Assembly (NCBI RefSeq): GCF_934230905.1
Contig: NZ_CAKQFJ010000010.1
Location: 11,064-75,063, forward strand
From: an uncultured Veillonella sp.
GTDB lineage: Bacteria > Bacillota > Negativicutes > Veillonellales > Veillonellaceae
Direction: 5' to 3'
DNA length: 64,000 nt
Translations under genes and position numbers: made by a program
Notes under the pieces: generated by a model
What the model saw: only the letters and a program-made list of their open reading frames with translations
Told to the model about the DNA's origin: nothing
Databases searched by the model: none
In this document: positions 7,692 to 17,800 of the stretch, piece after piece
How positions within the stretch are numbered: the first letter of the stretch is position 1
Layout of the letters: each line of letters begins with the position of its first letter

Positions 7692-9728
7692 TTATCCCTT
7701 ACGAATATTAACTTGTACGTCATAAAATGTACTCCCCCACGCTTCATCAGTCGGTCTAGATGCAGTTACGGCATTAATACCTACCGTATCATCACTAGAC
7801 TGAGATTGCCACCATACACCAAGTGTCACAAGTGTACCTCGTTGTACCGTATCGTCTAGATATGCTTTAATACGAACAGACCCTCGATTATTATAAATCT
7901 CTACAACATCACTATTATTAATGTTATATAGTGCAGCATCATCTGGATGCATCCGTAGTTTCATCAATTCAGGATCATCAAATTCTAATTCACAAAAACT
8001 AGAGTCTAGTATCCGTATATCATTACCGATAATCAACCAAAATGGTTCATCATCACCATATGGCTCTATATAGGTAATCAACGGAATAGATTCTCGAGGA
8101 TTTAAGATTTCAATTTTGCCTGATGGAGTATTAAAATTCATCTTATAATTATTAGGCAATGCTATTTCAACCAAATCACCACGTAAAATTGTATCTTGTT
8201 CATCTGGTGAAAGTTTGGATGAATTGCGAACCATATGCTCAATTAATTCTCGCTCAGTCATAGCAAAAAAAGGATCATCTATCCCCATACGCTGAGCAAG
8301 TTCAGAAATAACTTGCCAATTAGACCTTGATTCACCAACAGGAGGTATAGCTTGGTAGCTAGCCGCAATTGTATAGTGTCCGTAAGAATTAAAGATGTCA
8401 TCAGATTCAGCAGAACTCGTAGCTGGCAAAATAATATCCGCATAGGCACAAGTATCTGTAAAGAAGCGTTCATGAACAACGGTAAACAAATCCTTTCTCA
8501 TGAGTCCTTGTCTAACGAGATTTTGATTTGGTGCTGTTATAGCTGGATTTGATGAAAAAACATATAGACTATGAACAGGAACTCCACCACTAGTATCATC
8601 CAATCCATGCTCAAGAAGTGCTTTAGGATTTGTTAATAGTTCACCTAGTAAAATCATAGGCATCATTCGTTTAGGTAGAGTCGGTGTATTAGGCTGTTGC
8701 ATAAATGATTTATTAAAATATTGGCTACTACTAGAGCTAGATAATAATCCTCCACCTAGATGTTGCCAGGCACCTACCACTGCAGGCAGTGCATTAATGC
8801 AACGACAAGTCATTGCTCCATTACCATAACGAGATAAGCCACTACCTAGACGAATAAATGGAGCCTTTGCTTTTGCATACGCATGAGCTAGTTCTTCTAT
8901 AATTTCAACCGGTACACCACATATAGAGGAAACATATTCTGGTGTAAATTTAGGCAATACATCTCGTACTAGCTCATCATAACCTTGCACATATGCTTGA
9001 ATAAAGGCAGTATCCTCAAGACCATCTCGATGTATGATATGCATCATACCAAGGGCCAATGCACCGTCAGACCCAGGTTTTACATACACATGATGTGTTC
9101 CTTGATCGTAAGTATATGTTTTATGTGTATCTATAACCCATACAGAAGCGCCGTTTCGTTTTGCTACATTTACATCGTGTAATATATGTACATCTGTAGC
9201 CGTCGCATTAACACTCCATAATATAATCAAATCACTATATTGTGCTTCTTGTGGTTTTATGGCAATTGTATCTCCATAGACGGACTTAAACGCTGCCTGT
9301 TTCGCAGGAGAACAAATACCTCTATCCTGATTTGTTGCACCTATACAACGAAAGAAATAATCAGCTGCAGGACTATTTACCGCCCCCATCGTTCCAGCAT
9401 AAGAATAGCGAAGCACACTCTCACTGCCATAAGTGTCAATAGTATGCTTAAAATTATCTACAACACAATTTAAAGCCTCATCCCAAGAAATTGGTGCAAA
9501 TTGATCTATTCCAATACCTTTTTCACCAATCCGACGCAATGGTGTCATCAATCGTTTAGGAGAATGAATGACACGCTCATAATGCGCCATTTTAGGACAC
9601 AATGTACCTCTTGTAAAGGCATGATCTCTATTACCGCGTACTTTTATCACTTTATCATTATCCACAGTAAAAATTAGCCCACACGCATCCGGGCAATCAT
9701 AAGGACATACACTCTTGAATTCTTTCAT
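7692..9728 (-). CDS. molybdopterin oxidoreductase, single-subunit, substrate unknown
   Basis: 678 aa, the size of formate dehydrogenase/DMSO-reductase family catalytic subunits. The N-terminal [4Fe-4S] motif uses C8, C12, C16 (CPYDCPDACG) and C44 (TRGTLCPK). A Mo-bisMGD core and a C-terminal dinucleotide-binding beta-barrel (HPDDAALYNINNSDVVEIYN) follow. There is no twin-arginine signal, so it is probably cytoplasmic. No electron-transfer or membrane subunit is adjacent, so partner and substrate are unknown. GAGGTGCTTAT precedes the ATG. Confidence 0.85.
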   Translation of the reverse strand: MKEFKSVCPYDCPDACGLIFTVDNDKVIKVRGNRDHAFTRGTLCPKMAHYERVIHSPKRLMTPLRRIGEKGIGIDQFAPISWDEALNCVVDNFKHTIDTYGSESVLRYSYAGTMGAVNSPAADYFFRCIGATNQDRGICSPAKQAAFKSVYGDTIAIKPQEAQYSDLIILWSVNATATDVHILHDVNVAKRNGASVWVIDTHKTYTYDQGTHHVYVKPGSDGALALGMMHIIHRDGLEDTAFIQAYVQGYDELVRDVLPKFTPEYVSSICGVPVEIIEELAHAYAKAKAPFIRLGSGLSRYGNGAMTCRCINALPAVVGAWQHLGGGLLSSSSSSQYFNKSFMQQPNTPTLPKRMMPMILLGELLTNPKALLEHGLDDTSGGVPVHSLYVFSSNPAITAPNQNLVRQGLMRKDLFTVVHERFFTDTCAYADIILPATSSAESDDIFNSYGHYTIAASYQAIPPVGESRSNWQVISELAQRMGIDDPFFAMTERELIEHMVRNSSKLSPDEQDTILRGDLVEIALPNNYKMNFNTPSGKIEILNPRESIPLITYIEPYGDDEPFWLIIGNDIRILDSSFCELEFDDPELMKLRMHPDDAALYNINNSDVVEIYNNRGSVRIKAYLDDTVQRGTLVTLGVWWQSQSSDDTVGINAVTASRPTDEAWGSTFYDVQVNIRKG

Positions 9729-10131
9729 ATAAGCACCTCGCTTATCTTATCATATTAATAATATAATACATGAGTTTTAATATGTATATTTATAGTATCA
9801 TACATATAATACTATATCTGTAATAAAATTAACGAATATCGATATTTTTCAAACTTTACCTCATTGCATACTTTGTATATCAATACATATAGAAAAAATA
9901 CTTATCAAAATAATTGCCCCTCGTTACAAATTTTATTAATGTATACCTTCTAAATATACAATAAATATCAATACTTTTAAGTGTTTAAATATAGTCTCAA
10001 CTTTACAATACAAATAAATAATACCTGCATAAAACCACTAATTTTTCCGTTCAGTAATGTATCTATTACTAAAAGTAATAACTCCTGTTTTCAAGGAATT
10101 ATCAATTCTTTTAGCACTTTTCATCTATAAG

Positions 10132-10146
10132 TGTGATAAATTTCAC
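10132..10146. promoter_or_regulatory. CRP/FNR-family-like operator upstream of the dehydrogenase gene
   Basis: TGTGA-TAAATT-TCAC matches the CRP-type dyad TGTGA-N6-TCACA in all but the last base. It is centred roughly 85 bases before the expected start point of the 10333 gene, a normal position for an activator. The cognate regulator is not in the window. Confidence 0.45.
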
Positions 10147-10190
10147 CTAAGTTATGCAAATTATGTAATGTATTAAGTTATGTAAAACTA

Positions 10191-10219
10191 TTCAATAAGT
10201 CCAGTTTGTGTGCTATACT
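10191..10219 (+). promoter_or_regulatory. promoter of the lactate/malate dehydrogenase gene
   Basis: TATACT at 10214-10219 with an extended -10 TGC directly before it, and a weak -35 (TTCAAT) at 10191-10196, 17 bp apart. A leader of about 105 nt would precede the gene. Confidence 0.55.
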
Positions 10220-10332
10220 GACATTGTCATTTGAGAGGATATAGAACTCACCGGACATCATATCACATTCGTTGATATTATAAAGTGGAGTTAGCTATAT
10301 CAAGTCATATTTTCTGAAAAGAGGTTTTAACA

Positions 10333-11472
10333 ATGGCAGACGCAAAAAATACTGTGCTTTTCCCTTATGAAACACTTCACAAACTTTGCATGGACGCTTT
10401 CCAAAAATTCGGTTTCTCCGAAAAAGAAGCTGACATCATTCAAGACGTACTTTTGACTTCCGACTTGTTCGGTATCCAAAGCCATGGTATGCAACGTATG
10501 GTACGTTACCACAAAGGTATCTCCAACGGCTTGATTAAAATCGACGCTAAACCTGAAATCGTAAAAGAAACTCCAATCTCCGCTGTTATCGACGGTCATG
10601 ACGGCATGGGTCAATTATTGGGCCACAAAGCTATGGAAATGGCTATTGAAAAAGCTAAAAAATCCGGTGTTGGTATCGTATCCGTACGTAACTCCAATCA
10701 CTATGGTATCGCTGGTTACTATGCTAAAATGGCATCTGACCAAGGTTTAATTGGTTTCTCTTGCACAAACTCCGAAGCAATCATGGTTCCTGTATATGCT
10801 CGTAAAGCTATGCTTGGTTCTAACCCTATCGCTTGGACTGTACCTGCTGATCCAGTTGACTTCTTCTTCGACTGCTCCACTACAGTTGTAACTCGTGGTA
10901 AACTTGAAATGTACAACAAAATGGGCAAAGCTACTCCAGATGGTTGGGCTGTTAACAAAGACGGTGTTCCTTCCACTAATGCAGCTGAAGTATTGGGCAA
11001 CATCTCCCGTCATGAAGGCGGCGGTATCCTTCCTTTAGGTGGTGCTACAGAAGTTCTTGGTGGCCACAAAGGTTATGGTAACGGCATGATTGCTGAATTA
11101 TTCTCCTCCATTCTTTCCCAAGGTGGTACTTCCAACAAATGTATGGTTGGTGGTAAATCCAATATCTGTCATGGCTTCATGGCTATTAACCCTGAATTCT
11201 TCGGTGACCCAGCTGAAATCAAAAAACACTTCTCCCAATTCTTACAAGAATTACGTGAAGCTCCTAAAGCTCAAGGTCAAGACCGTATCTACACTCATGG
11301 CGAAAAAGAACATGAATCTGTTGCTAGAGTTAAAGCTGAAGGCATCCCTGTACTTAACGGTACAATGCTTGAAGTTCAAGACCTTTGCAATGAATTAGGT
11401 TTAGACTTCAAATCCTACTTCGGCGATTATGTACCAGAAGCTCCTGCTACAATGTTCAAAGGTAACTACTAA
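10333..11472 (+). CDS. Ldh2-type malate/lactate dehydrogenase
   Basis: 379 aa, family length for the Ldh2/MDH2 NAD(P)-dependent oxidoreductases. Diagnostic parts are SDLFGIQSHGMQRMVRYHKG (catalytic His in SHG), VRNSNHYGIAGYYAKMA and GGHKGYGNGMIAELFSS. Codon use is much more biased (TCC, CGT, GGT, AAC) than neighbours, indicating very high expression. With the lactate permease downstream it probably oxidises lactate or interconverts malate and oxaloacetate in lactate fermentation to propionate. The exact substrate cannot be told. Confidence 0.88.
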   Translation: MADAKNTVLFPYETLHKLCMDAFQKFGFSEKEADIIQDVLLTSDLFGIQSHGMQRMVRYHKGISNGLIKIDAKPEIVKETPISAVIDGHDGMGQLLGHKAMEMAIEKAKKSGVGIVSVRNSNHYGIAGYYAKMASDQGLIGFSCTNSEAIMVPVYARKAMLGSNPIAWTVPADPVDFFFDCSTTVVTRGKLEMYNKMGKATPDGWAVNKDGVPSTNAAEVLGNISRHEGGGILPLGGATEVLGGHKGYGNGMIAELFSSILSQGGTSNKCMVGGKSNICHGFMAINPEFFGDPAEIKKHFSQFLQELREAPKAQGQDRIYTHGEKEHESVARVKAEGIPVLNGTMLEVQDLCNELGLDFKSYFGDYVPEAPATMFKGNY

Positions 11473-11521
11473 TACCTAAGAGCTTACAAAGGCCCTAACA
11501 TGGACATGTAGTCAGTAAAGA

Positions 11522-11542
11522 AGGGGACATAAACACTGTTTA
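11522..11542 (+). terminator. terminator of the dehydrogenase gene
   Basis: GGGGACATAAA/TTTATGTCCCC stem followed by CTCTTATATTTTTTT. It lies 50 bases after the stop codon and insulates the permease gene. Confidence 0.85.
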
Positions 11543-11549
11543 TGTCCCC

Positions 11550-11582
11550 TCTCTTATATTTTTTTAACCTCATAATGTATGA
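11550..11582. repeat. perfect 15-bp inverted repeat with 3-nt loop
   Basis: TTTTTTAACCTCATA and TATGAGGTTAAAAAA flank ATG. Immediately after the dehydrogenase terminator it could be a second, bidirectional terminator or an operator for the permease gene 190 bases downstream. Confidence 0.6.
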
Positions 11583-11773
11583 GGTTAAAAAATTTTAAGA
11601 GATATATCACTTTTTATGATAAGTACATCTGTTATTTTATTGTAACATCTTATTATTACTGGAATTTTACAACTTAATATAATAGCGATTTACTCATCAA
11701 TTTAATTGATTATTACTACATCGTCCTGTTAAGCATACAAAGTTTTATTTTTACTGAAAGGATGATTCTAGAA

Positions 11774-13411
11774 ATGAGTGCTCTCACCGTTCTATTAGCG
11801 CTAGCTCCAATCATTTGGTTGATTGTAGCGTTATCCATCTTGAAATTACCTGCATGGCAAGCAACAAGTGTTGCTGCGATTGGTTCTTTCATCATCGCTA
11901 TTACAGCATTCCAATCCGATCCATTTATTATGGTCACTGGTGCCCTTGAAGGTGCTGCATTGGCAATTTGGCCAATATTATTAGTTATTACAGCTGCTAT
12001 CTTTGTTTATAACTTGGTAGTGCATACAAAAGCTATGGAAACAATTAAAACCATGCTTTCCTCTGTAACATCTGATACTCGTGTACTTGCATTATTACTT
12101 GCATGGGGCTTTGGTGCCTTCATGGAAGGTATGGCTGGTTTCGGTACTGCCGTTGCAATTCCAGCTGCTATGATGGTTGCCGTAGGTTTTGACCCACTAA
12201 AATCTATCATCGCATGTCTCGTTGCAAACTCCGTACCTACAACATTCGGCTCCATCGGTATTCCAACAACTACATTGGCATCCTTAACAAGCCTTGATCC
12301 AAGTAATTTAGGTACATTCATTTCCGTACAATTATTCTTACTTAACCTTATCGCACCATTCTTTGTTGTTATGATTATTGGTGGCGGTATTAAAGCGTTA
12401 AAAGGCGTATTCATTGTAACATTACTTTCTGGCTTAGCATTAGCTATTCCAGAAACAATAATTAATGCGGTAATGGGTCCAGAATTATCTGTTATTTCTG
12501 CCTCCATCGTAATCATGGCAGTTATTATTATCTGTGCAAAGATTATTCCACCTAATGATCCTGAATATGCAGTTAAGCAAACTGGTGATGTGCCTAAAGT
12601 TTCCGGTGGCGAAGGCTTAGTTGCTGCAATGCCATTTATCTTAATCTTTGTATTGTTGTTATTAACTTCTAAATTGTTCCCTGCAATTAATGGACCTCTT
12701 GCATCCATTAAAACATCCGTACCTATTTACCAAGGTCCTGGTGCAAAACCTTACACATTCGTATGGATTGCAACTCCTGGTATTATGATTTTCATCGCTG
12801 GTATTGTTGGTGGTTTCATCCAAAAAGCAAAAGCTGGTGAAATCTTCGGTACATTGGGAAGCACATTTAAAAACTTGAAGTTTACATATATCACAATCAT
12901 CACTGTTGTTATGACTGCTAAATTGATGACTTACTCCGGTATGACTGCTGATATTGCAAAAGCAATGGTTGCTGGTACAGGTTCCTTATATCCTTTATTT
13001 GCTCCTATCGTAGGTGCATTGGGTGCGTTCTTAACAGGTTCCGGTACAAACTCCAACGTATTGTTTGGACCACTTCAAATCGCAGCCGCTCAAGGTTTGA
13101 GCCCAACAAACCCAGAAGACCTTGGCTTCTGGTTAGCAGCTGTTAACTCTGGTGCAGCTGGTATCGGCAAAATGTTATCTCCACAATCTATCGCAATTTC
13201 TATTGGTGCCGTAGGCCCTGCTTTGAAAGCATACATAGAAAGCCACAAAGAGGTAAATTCGGATCAAGCTCATAATTTAGAACATGAAATTGAAGCAAGT
13301 GTTATCATGAACAGTGCGTTCAAGTATTTCATTATCTTCATCATCATGCATGGTGCTATCTCCTTCTTCGGTCAATATTTCATCCATGAAATTCATCACA
13401 TGTTCTTCTAA
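11774..13411 (+). CDS. lldP: L-lactate permease
   Basis: About 545 aa, family length for LctP/LldP. The conserved core WGFGAFMEGMAGFGTAVAIP and the C-terminal ANSGAAG-type segment AAVNSGAAGIGKMLSPQSIA are visible. It has 12-14 membrane segments and imports lactate with protons. I chose ATG 11774 because GAAAGGATG lies 10 bases upstream; ATG 11762 overlaps that site. The dehydrogenase just upstream uses its substrate, although a terminator separates them, so expression can differ. Confidence 0.92.
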   Translation: MSALTVLLALAPIIWLIVALSILKLPAWQATSVAAIGSFIIAITAFQSDPFIMVTGALEGAALAIWPILLVITAAIFVYNLVVHTKAMETIKTMLSSVTSDTRVLALLLAWGFGAFMEGMAGFGTAVAIPAAMMVAVGFDPLKSIIACLVANSVPTTFGSIGIPTTTLASLTSLDPSNLGTFISVQLFLLNLIAPFFVVMIIGGGIKALKGVFIVTLLSGLALAIPETIINAVMGPELSVISASIVIMAVIIICAKIIPPNDPEYAVKQTGDVPKVSGGEGLVAAMPFILIFVLLLLTSKLFPAINGPLASIKTSVPIYQGPGAKPYTFVWIATPGIMIFIAGIVGGFIQKAKAGEIFGTLGSTFKNLKFTYITIITVVMTAKLMTYSGMTADIAKAMVAGTGSLYPLFAPIVGALGAFLTGSGTNSNVLFGPLQIAAAQGLSPTNPEDLGFWLAAVNSGAAGIGKMLSPQSIAISIGAVGPALKAYIESHKEVNSDQAHNLEHEIEASVIMNSAFKYFIIFIIMHGAISFFGQYFIHEIHHMFF

Positions 13412-13422
13412 GAATTTGTAAC

Positions 13423-13457
13423 AAAAAAGAACAGCTCCTAACGAGCTGTTCTTTTTT
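13423..13457 (+). terminator. terminator of the lactate permease gene
   Basis: AAAAAAGAACAGCTC ctaac GAGCTGTTCTTTTTT, strong in both directions. It ends only 15 bases before the first usable codon of the MFS gene. Confidence 0.9.
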
Positions 13458-13471
13458 TATGTATCAATCAA

Positions 13472-14623
13472 TTGGTAGTATTCCTTGGCATGTTGACAGC
13501 TATAACACCGCTCGCAACAGATCTTTATTTACCAGCATTACCAATTATGCCTGGAGAATTAAACACAACAGCATCAAATATTCAAATGACCATTGGTATT
13601 ATGACCTTTGGCGTTGCATTAGGCCAACTATTTGGTGGTCCTATTAGTGACACAATGGGTCGTAAGTTACCACTTATTATAGGTAATTTACTATGTGTTA
13701 TCTCTGGTATTATATGTGCCTATGCACCGAGCATCGAAATACTTTTACTAGGTCGATTCTTACAAGGTTTAACCGGTTCTGTAGGCGTTGTTATTTCTAA
13801 AGCTATTGCCAGAGACTTTGCATCTGGCCAAGAACTGACCAAACTATTTGCCTTACTCATGATGGTTAATGGATTAGCACCCGTACTTGCGCCGTTAGTA
13901 GGTGGCCAATTACTTTTATTCACTACATGGCGTGTAATCTTTGTAATCTTAGCAGTATTCTCTACTATTCTATTAGTAGGCTCACTTCTCTTTCGTGAAA
14001 GCTTACCAAAAGAAAAACGTGTCACAGGTGGCGTAAATGTAGCGGTAAAAAATTATATTACACTTATTAAAGATAAACGTTTTCTAGGACAAACATTAAT
14101 CCAGCTCTTTGCCTTTGGCGGATTTTTTGCTTATATCTCAGGATCATCCTTTGTATACCAAAATATTTTTAATCTTTCCGCCCAAGAATTTAGCTACTTT
14201 TTTGGCATCAACAGCTGTGGCATTATTTTAGCTAGTGCCATTAGCGGCCGTGTAAGTAATATTATAACATCTAAACAATTACTTACCTTCAGTCTATGGC
14301 AACTTACAATCAGCTCCTTACTATTCTTAATAGCTATGGTTTCTGGATGGCCCCTCATTCCTGTAACAACCATCCTATTCTTTGCCGTATGTACTGTATC
14401 CTTATTTGGCTCAGCCTCCTTCTCCATGGCAATGACGAACTACGGAAAAATGGCAGGCAGTGCCTCTGCCATACTGGGCTTTGCAAGTATGTTCTCTGCA
14501 GGCATCGTATCTCCACTTGTTGGTATTGGTGGTGATCATACGGGTATCCCAATGGGGATTACAATGCTAGTATGTGCAGTGCTTTCCTTATTATGTCTAT
14601 ACGGTTTGGTTGAAAAAGAATAA
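13472..14623 (+). CDS. Bcr/CflA-family MFS multidrug transporter, start uncertain
   Basis: About 383 aa and 12 membrane segments. The family signature LTAITPLATDLYLPALPIM is near the N-terminus and DTMGRKLPLI in loop 2-3. It should export drugs or metabolites with proton antiport. The frame opens at TTG 13472; an ATG at 13490 also exists, but neither has a Shine-Dalgarno sequence, because the lactate-permease terminator lies directly upstream. The native 5' end may have been lost, or the gene relies on read-through. The first transmembrane helix is nearly intact. Confidence 0.8.
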   Translation: MVVFLGMLTAITPLATDLYLPALPIMPGELNTTASNIQMTIGIMTFGVALGQLFGGPISDTMGRKLPLIIGNLLCVISGIICAYAPSIEILLLGRFLQGLTGSVGVVISKAIARDFASGQELTKLFALLMMVNGLAPVLAPLVGGQLLLFTTWRVIFVILAVFSTILLVGSLLFRESLPKEKRVTGGVNVAVKNYITLIKDKRFLGQTLIQLFAFGGFFAYISGSSFVYQNIFNLSAQEFSYFFGINSCGIILASAISGRVSNIITSKQLLTFSLWQLTISSLLFLIAMVSGWPLIPVTTILFFAVCTVSLFGSASFSMAMTNYGKMAGSASAILGFASMFSAGIVSPLVGIGGDHTGIPMGITMLVCAVLSLLCLYGLVEKE

Positions 14624-14680
14624 TCTATTTTACATTTGTGCAAGCCCCCACAATGGGATCTTCCCCCATACAAAGAAAAG

Positions 14681-14746
14681 AATACAGCCCTCTCTGTAGC
14701 GATTTTACGGAAGTAATGACGTAATGAGCCAAGAGAGGGCTGTATT
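14681..14746. terminator. bidirectional terminator between convergent genes
   Basis: AATACAGCCCTCTC and GAGAGGGCTGTATT pair over 14 bp and enclose a small TTACG/CGTAA hairpin. T tracts lie on both outer sides in the respective strands. It separates the MFS gene from the convergent activase gene. Confidence 0.8.
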
Positions 14747-14808
14747 TTTCTATACTAGTAATATGTAATTGTATCGGGACCCCATAAAAAATATAACTAG
14801 GCCTTTAC

Positions 14809-17800
14809 TTATTCAAACATAGTAGCTAATAACAATTTCAAGCGATTTGCCTGATTTACCGCACTTGAACCTGGGTCATAGTCAATAGCGGCTATACGCA
14901 CATCTGGATATGCTTCAGATAAAGTTTTTACCATACCTTTACCACTAACGTGATTTGGTAAACACCCAAATGGTTGCAAGCAAACCACTTGTTTTGCCCC
15001 TTTTTCAATAAGGTCAATCATATCACCTGTAAGGAACCAACCTTCACCGCATTGATTGCCAAGATCGATATAATGAGACGCTTCTTTTGCAACCTTTGTC
15101 ATCCGTTGCAACGGATCAAAATGTTTAGATGCAGCAACAGCTTTTGCATATGGTAATCGATATAATTCTAATGCTTCTCGAGCCACAGAACCAAAGAAAC
15201 CAGAAAGCCATGTACCATCTAAGTGTTTAGCACGATATGTACTATCCATAGCACAATATAAGAAGAAATCTAATAAACCAGAAGTTACTACTTCTCCGCC
15301 CTCTTTTTCTATAAGTTCATTAATGTGATTATTAGCACTAGGGTGGAATTTAACATAAATTTCACCTACCACACCAACACGAGGTTTAGGCTTTGATTTA
15401 TCAATCGGCAAATTATCAAAATCTTCGATGATATTCTTAATATACTTACTATATTGGAATATATTAGCCTTTGTAATACGTTCTCGTAACTTCTTAACCC
15501 AATAATCGCATAATGCATCGGCAGATCCCGGATTAATTTCATAAGGACGTGTCGCTAATACACATTGCATCAATGCATCACCATATACAACGGCTTGAAT
15601 CATGCGATGCAAGAAAGATTTAGTCAACTTAAAGCCTGGTTGACGTTCCATATCACTCGCATTAAGAGATAAAATTGGAACTTGTTTCATACCTGCATCA
15701 ATGAGGGCTTTACGCAAATAGCCAATATAGTTAGTAGCACGGCAACCACCACCAGTTTGAGAAATGATGACTGCCGTTTTATTAACATCGTACTTACCGG
15801 ATAACAAGGCACTCATCAATTGCCCTACAACGATGATAGCAGGATAACAAGCATCATTATTGATATATTTTAAACCGGTTTCTACATCATCCCGAGTTGG
15901 GGCTGGCAACATATCAAAGTCATAGCCTTCAGACTTAAGAACTGGTTCCAATAATTGGAAATGAAGTGGCGACATTTGAGGCACCAAAATCTTATAGGTC
16001 TTACGCATTTCTTCGGTAAAGACAACGCGTTCATAATCATATGCTGGTGTATCATCAACAACGGTCTCTACAGGAGCCTCTGGATTATGGTGTTTACGCA
16101 TACTCCGCTCCATGACGGATTGCAAGGAACGCAAGCGAATGGTAACAGCGCCTAAGTTTGTGCCTTCATCAATTTTAAGCAATGTGTGAATCTTATGCCT
16201 TGCTGATAAAATATCTTTCACTTGATCTGCCACAATAGAATCAAGACCACAACCAAAGGAGTTCAACTCAACAATTTGGAATCCTTCTGTACGACTTACA
16301 AATTCAGCTGCATGATATAGACGACTATGATAAGACCATTGGTCTACAACACGAAGATGTTTAATATCTTTACCTAATGGTGCTACACCATCTTCGGTAA
16401 GAACCGCCATACCAAGAGAGGTAATAAGCTCAGGAATACCATGATTAATACCAGAATCTAAATGATATGGACGACCGGCCAATACGATGGTAGGCACTTG
16501 TTCTGCTACTAGACGAGACACGGTTTTCTTTGTCATTTCACGGTAATCAGCTTTACATTTTTCTTGTTCAGCCCATGCAGTATCTACTGCTTTAGAGATA
16601 TCAGATTTGGAGAAAGGTAACTCTTTTAAAGCTTTCACTAAAGCAGGTACTAATGATTTCTTATCTGCAAGAGGTAAGAATGGCGCATAAAATGGTGTAT
16701 TGCCCATAACATCTTGCATATTGTTTCGAATTAATTCTGGATAAGAAATTACCATAGGACAGTGATAGTTATTGTCGCGACTAAATTCCTTCGGACCATG
16801 TTGAATACATGGATACCAAATCAAATCCACTTGAGCTTTAGAAAGGTCTCGAATATGGCCATGAACAGCCTTAGCAGGATAGCATGCCGTATCGGAAGGA
16901 ATCGTATCAATCGCCTTATTATATTGATCCTTCGTCGTATAATCAGATAATACAACTTCACAACCTAATTGATTAAAGAAAGTAAACCAAAACGGAAAAT
17001 CTTCGTACATATTAAGGACTCGAGGAATCCCAATACGTAATTTGCCTTCAAATTCTGGAATATTTTTCTTAAGGAAATAATCAAAATAACGGCGTAATTT
17101 TACTTCTACCATATTAGGTACAGGCTTATGTTTCTCTTGAATCATATCACCTGCACCGCGATCACAACGATTGCCTGTTACATAAGTACGACCATCGGAG
17201 AATGCATTGATGGTAAGCATGCAGTTATTGGAACACAATCCACAATTACGCATGGATGTAGACACTTGCAATGATTTCAAGCCCTCACTATCAAGCAAGG
17301 TGCTATGTTGATTTTGTAACTCTTCTGCTGCTTCAGAAGCAAGTAATGCCATACCATAAGCACCCATCAAACCAGATACATCTGGTCGAATGACTTCAAC
17401 TCCCATCAGTTTTTCAAAGGCACGGAGTACCGCTTCATTATAGAATGTACCACCTTGTACAACAATATGGTCACCAAGTTCTTTAGGATCTTTTACCTTA
17501 AGCACCTTATACAATGCATTTTTGATAACAGAATATGCAAGGCCAGCCGCAATATCCGGTACAGTAGCCCCTTCTTTTTGCGCCTGTTTTACCTTGGAAT
17601 TCATAAATACGGTACAACGGGAACCCAAGTCAATTGGCATAGGTGCCAACAAACCTTCCTTGGCAAATTGCTCAATAGGTAAGCGCAAAGATGTGGCAAA
17701 TGTATCAATAAATGAACCGCAACCTGAAGAGCAGGCTTCATTCAAAACGATATCTTCAATATATCCATCGCGCACCTTTGTACATTTCATATCTTGCCCA

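Larger units (their letters stand above)
9729..10332. other. 604-bp AT-rich divergent control region
   Basis: Separates the divergent molybdopterin oxidoreductase and lactate/malate dehydrogenase genes. No coding frame was convincing. It holds a CRP/FNR-like palindrome at 10132-10146 and a good plus-strand promoter at 10191-10219. The left 400 bp is extremely AT-rich and may contain the minus-strand promoter. Confidence 0.6.

Noticed and set aside
12007..12708. Long open frame antisense to the lactate permease gene
   Set aside because: It is an open shadow of a codon-biased gene: low-complexity product and no ribosome binding site.
13459..13647. Plus-strand frame starting at ATG 13459
   Set aside because: Its product makes no sense and the overlapping frame from 13472 encodes a clear MFS transporter; the ATG belongs to the terminator tail region.
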